A stretch of 40,428 nucleotides of DNA. Origin: Bdellovibrionales bacterium. Its GTDB lineage: Bacteria; Bdellovibrionota; UBA1018; CAIMNF01. Positions 39,435-40,428 of the stretch are shown piece by piece (position 1 is the first letter of the stretch; each line of letters starts with the position of its first letter). Position numbers and translations under genes: made by a program. The DNA lies in the NCBI GenBank assembly GCA_947502835.1, contig CANNBJ010000005.1, positions 1 through 40,428 of the forward strand. Direction: 5' to 3'. The notes beneath the pieces are model-generated. The model made no database searches and was not told where the DNA came from. It worked only from the letters and a program-made list of their open reading frames with translations.

Positions 39435-40428
39435 CTATTGGACCCGTGGCGGGGGAATTGTGTCGGAGAGGGGAAACTTGCCCATTTCGTTGCCTGAATA
39501 GGGGGTGACTTCCCCCTCCGTCTGCATTTCGAACTTTGTCGAAGAGAGATCCACCAAGGGTGTTTTTCGGGTTTTGAATTGGAGCTTTGCAGACGGATTG
39601 GTCTCAAAGAGGATCCGGGATTTTGCTTTCACCACCAAGGTCTTGCCCGCGCGCAGGATCAGCATTCCGGCAGGTTTTTCATCCGACTTGTAACGGGTCC
39701 AGGCATCCTCGGTCGCAATGATCACCAGTTTGATCTTTGCTTCGGTGGCGGCAAGGTCATCACCCTTGTTCAGCTTGTCGAGAGTCGGGCTCGGTGAGGG
39801 GCTTGCCTCAGGGAGAGACGCAAGGGGGGCGGGCGAGGATGCGGTCACAGGTGAGGAAGTCGCGGCAGGTGTCGATGCAGCCACAGGCGTGGGAGTCGTC
39901 ACAGGCATCGAGGTTGCCGCCGCTGCCACAGGCGAAGGTGAAGCGCTTGGCACAGGATTCAGTGCTGCAATCGCGGGGGAGAGTTCGGAGGGACTTGGAG
40001 ACGATTCCTCGACCGCATATTCCTTGTGCTTTTCTCCGCTCTTGTGGTTTCCGGGCTTGAAGACCAAAACCACCGCAAGAGTGAAGACTCCGGCGAATGC
40101 AAGCGCAATCCAGGTCCAGCGCCGGTTCTGCTCGAGTTCCTTGCCTTCAAAAGCGTAGCCGTGGTGTCCTTGGTCGCGTGCTTGGCGGTCGTTGAACCGG
40201 GCCTCGAGGAATGCCTGGTGCTCAAACAACAATGCATCCGGATCGAGTTTGAGAGCCTTTGCGTAATTCACAATAAACCCGCGTGTGAATGTTTTTGCCG
40301 GAAGTTCGCTGTAGCGGTCTTCCTCGATGGAGTTCAGGATTTTCACGTGAATCTTGGTCAACGCGGAGATCTGCTCCAGGCTCTTCCCGCTTTCGATTCG
40401 TTTTTGCTTGAGTTTCTGTCCGATCGTC
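39435..40428 (-). CDS. RodZ-like protein (HTH, membrane segment, DUF4115), 5' end outside
   Basis: The frame continues past the right edge; the TTG at 40361 is not the start, because the frame is open upstream and codes the rest of the HTH (IGQKLKQKRIESGKSLEQIS). The N-terminal helix-turn-helix runs on through TKIHVKILNSIEEDRYSELPAKTF...NYAKAL, the HTH_25 motif of RodZ. Then a membrane helix (WTWIALAFAGVFTLAVVLVF), a long Pro/Ser/Thr/Ala linker (about 100 residues), and a DUF4115-like periplasmic domain (IKLVIIATEDAWTRY, GMLILRAGKTLVVKAKS). RodZ links MreB to the wall machinery and sets rod shape. Confidence 0.85.
   Translation of the reverse strand, partial: TIGQKLKQKRIESGKSLEQISALTKIHVKILNSIEEDRYSELPAKTFTRGFIVNYAKALKLDPDALLFEHQAFLEARFNDRQARDQGHHGYAFEGKELEQNRRWTWIALAFAGVFTLAVVLVFKPGNHKSGEKHKEYAVEESSPSPSELSPAIAALNPVPSASPSPVAAAATSMPVTTPTPVAASTPAATSSPVTASSPAPLASLPEASPSPSPTLDKLNKGDDLAATEAKIKLVIIATEDAWTRYKSDEKPAGMLILRAGKTLVVKAKSRILFETNPSAKLQFKTRKTPLVDLSSTKFEMQTEGEVTPYSGNEMGKFPLSDTIPPPRVQ

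Noticed and set aside
1-40428. CRISPR array or phage/defence cluster
   Set aside because: No regularly spaced repeats, Cas, restriction-modification, toxin-antitoxin or phage structural genes are seen.

Overview
The window looks like chromosomal DNA of a free-living, flagellated Gram-negative bacterium. The best single lineage clue is a zinc-finger protein with a C-terminal histone fold at 21837-22385, a protein type I associate with Bdellovibrio-like bacteria (Bdellovibrionota). Two flagellin genes, LolA, an LptF/G permease, many small secreted proteins and mostly short, densely packed operons fit that reading. The lineage call is inference; no marker gene (rRNA, rpoB) is present.

Layout. 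1-384 is the N-terminal part of a transposase-like gene running off the left edge. 477-3391 holds small secreted and zinc-binding proteins of unknown function, a TPR-type secreted protein and a YceI-family protein. 3514-6144 has an AlkB-type dioxygenase convergent with an ABC-F translation factor. 6344-9952 is a four-gene minus-strand operon (thioredoxin-fold protein, DUF4442, SDR, secreted protein) facing a second SDR. 9949-12850 carries an SRPBCC protein, a HutD-family protein, a secreted transglutaminase-like protein and a DUF1428 protein. 12851-13641 is gene-poor: tRNA-Arg(ACG) plus several partial copies of its 3' end and two long hairpin repeats. 13642-17239 has a lipoprotein, a DUF2892 membrane protein, a degenerate receiver protein and a secreted protein followed by a secreted subtilase. 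17251-21522 has a periplasmic 5'-nucleotidase, a GAF-GAF-GGDEF diguanylate cyclase and a MarC-family membrane protein.

21523-25808 contains the most unusual material: a sigma-54-like promoter followed by a C-rich transcript with a strong terminator, the zinc-finger histone, an OsmC protein, a two-gene glycosyltransferase operon, then a second gene-free stretch with a promoter, one or two tiny ORFs, RNA-like folding and another strong terminator in front of smc. 25809-30096 is smc-lolA with overlapping reading frames. 30184-32114 has two flagellins separated by AT-rich DNA; the second has a sigma-28-like promoter. 32302-32483 is a 182-bp imperfect palindrome. 32478-35812 is the operon pepA-asnS-trmL. 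35902-39165 is a tightly overlapping operon for a polyisoprenyl-phosphate hexose-1-phosphate transferase, an LptF/G permease and a methyltransferase. 39435 to the right edge is a RodZ-like protein.

Expression signals. Besides Shine-Dalgarno-led genes, five genes have a -35/17 bp/-10 element ending exactly six nucleotides before the start codon and no Shine-Dalgarno, which predicts leaderless mRNAs. Several functions relate to the cell envelope (LolA, LptF/G, polyprenyl glycosyltransferases, secreted proteins, flagellins) and to chromosome organisation (SMC, histone).
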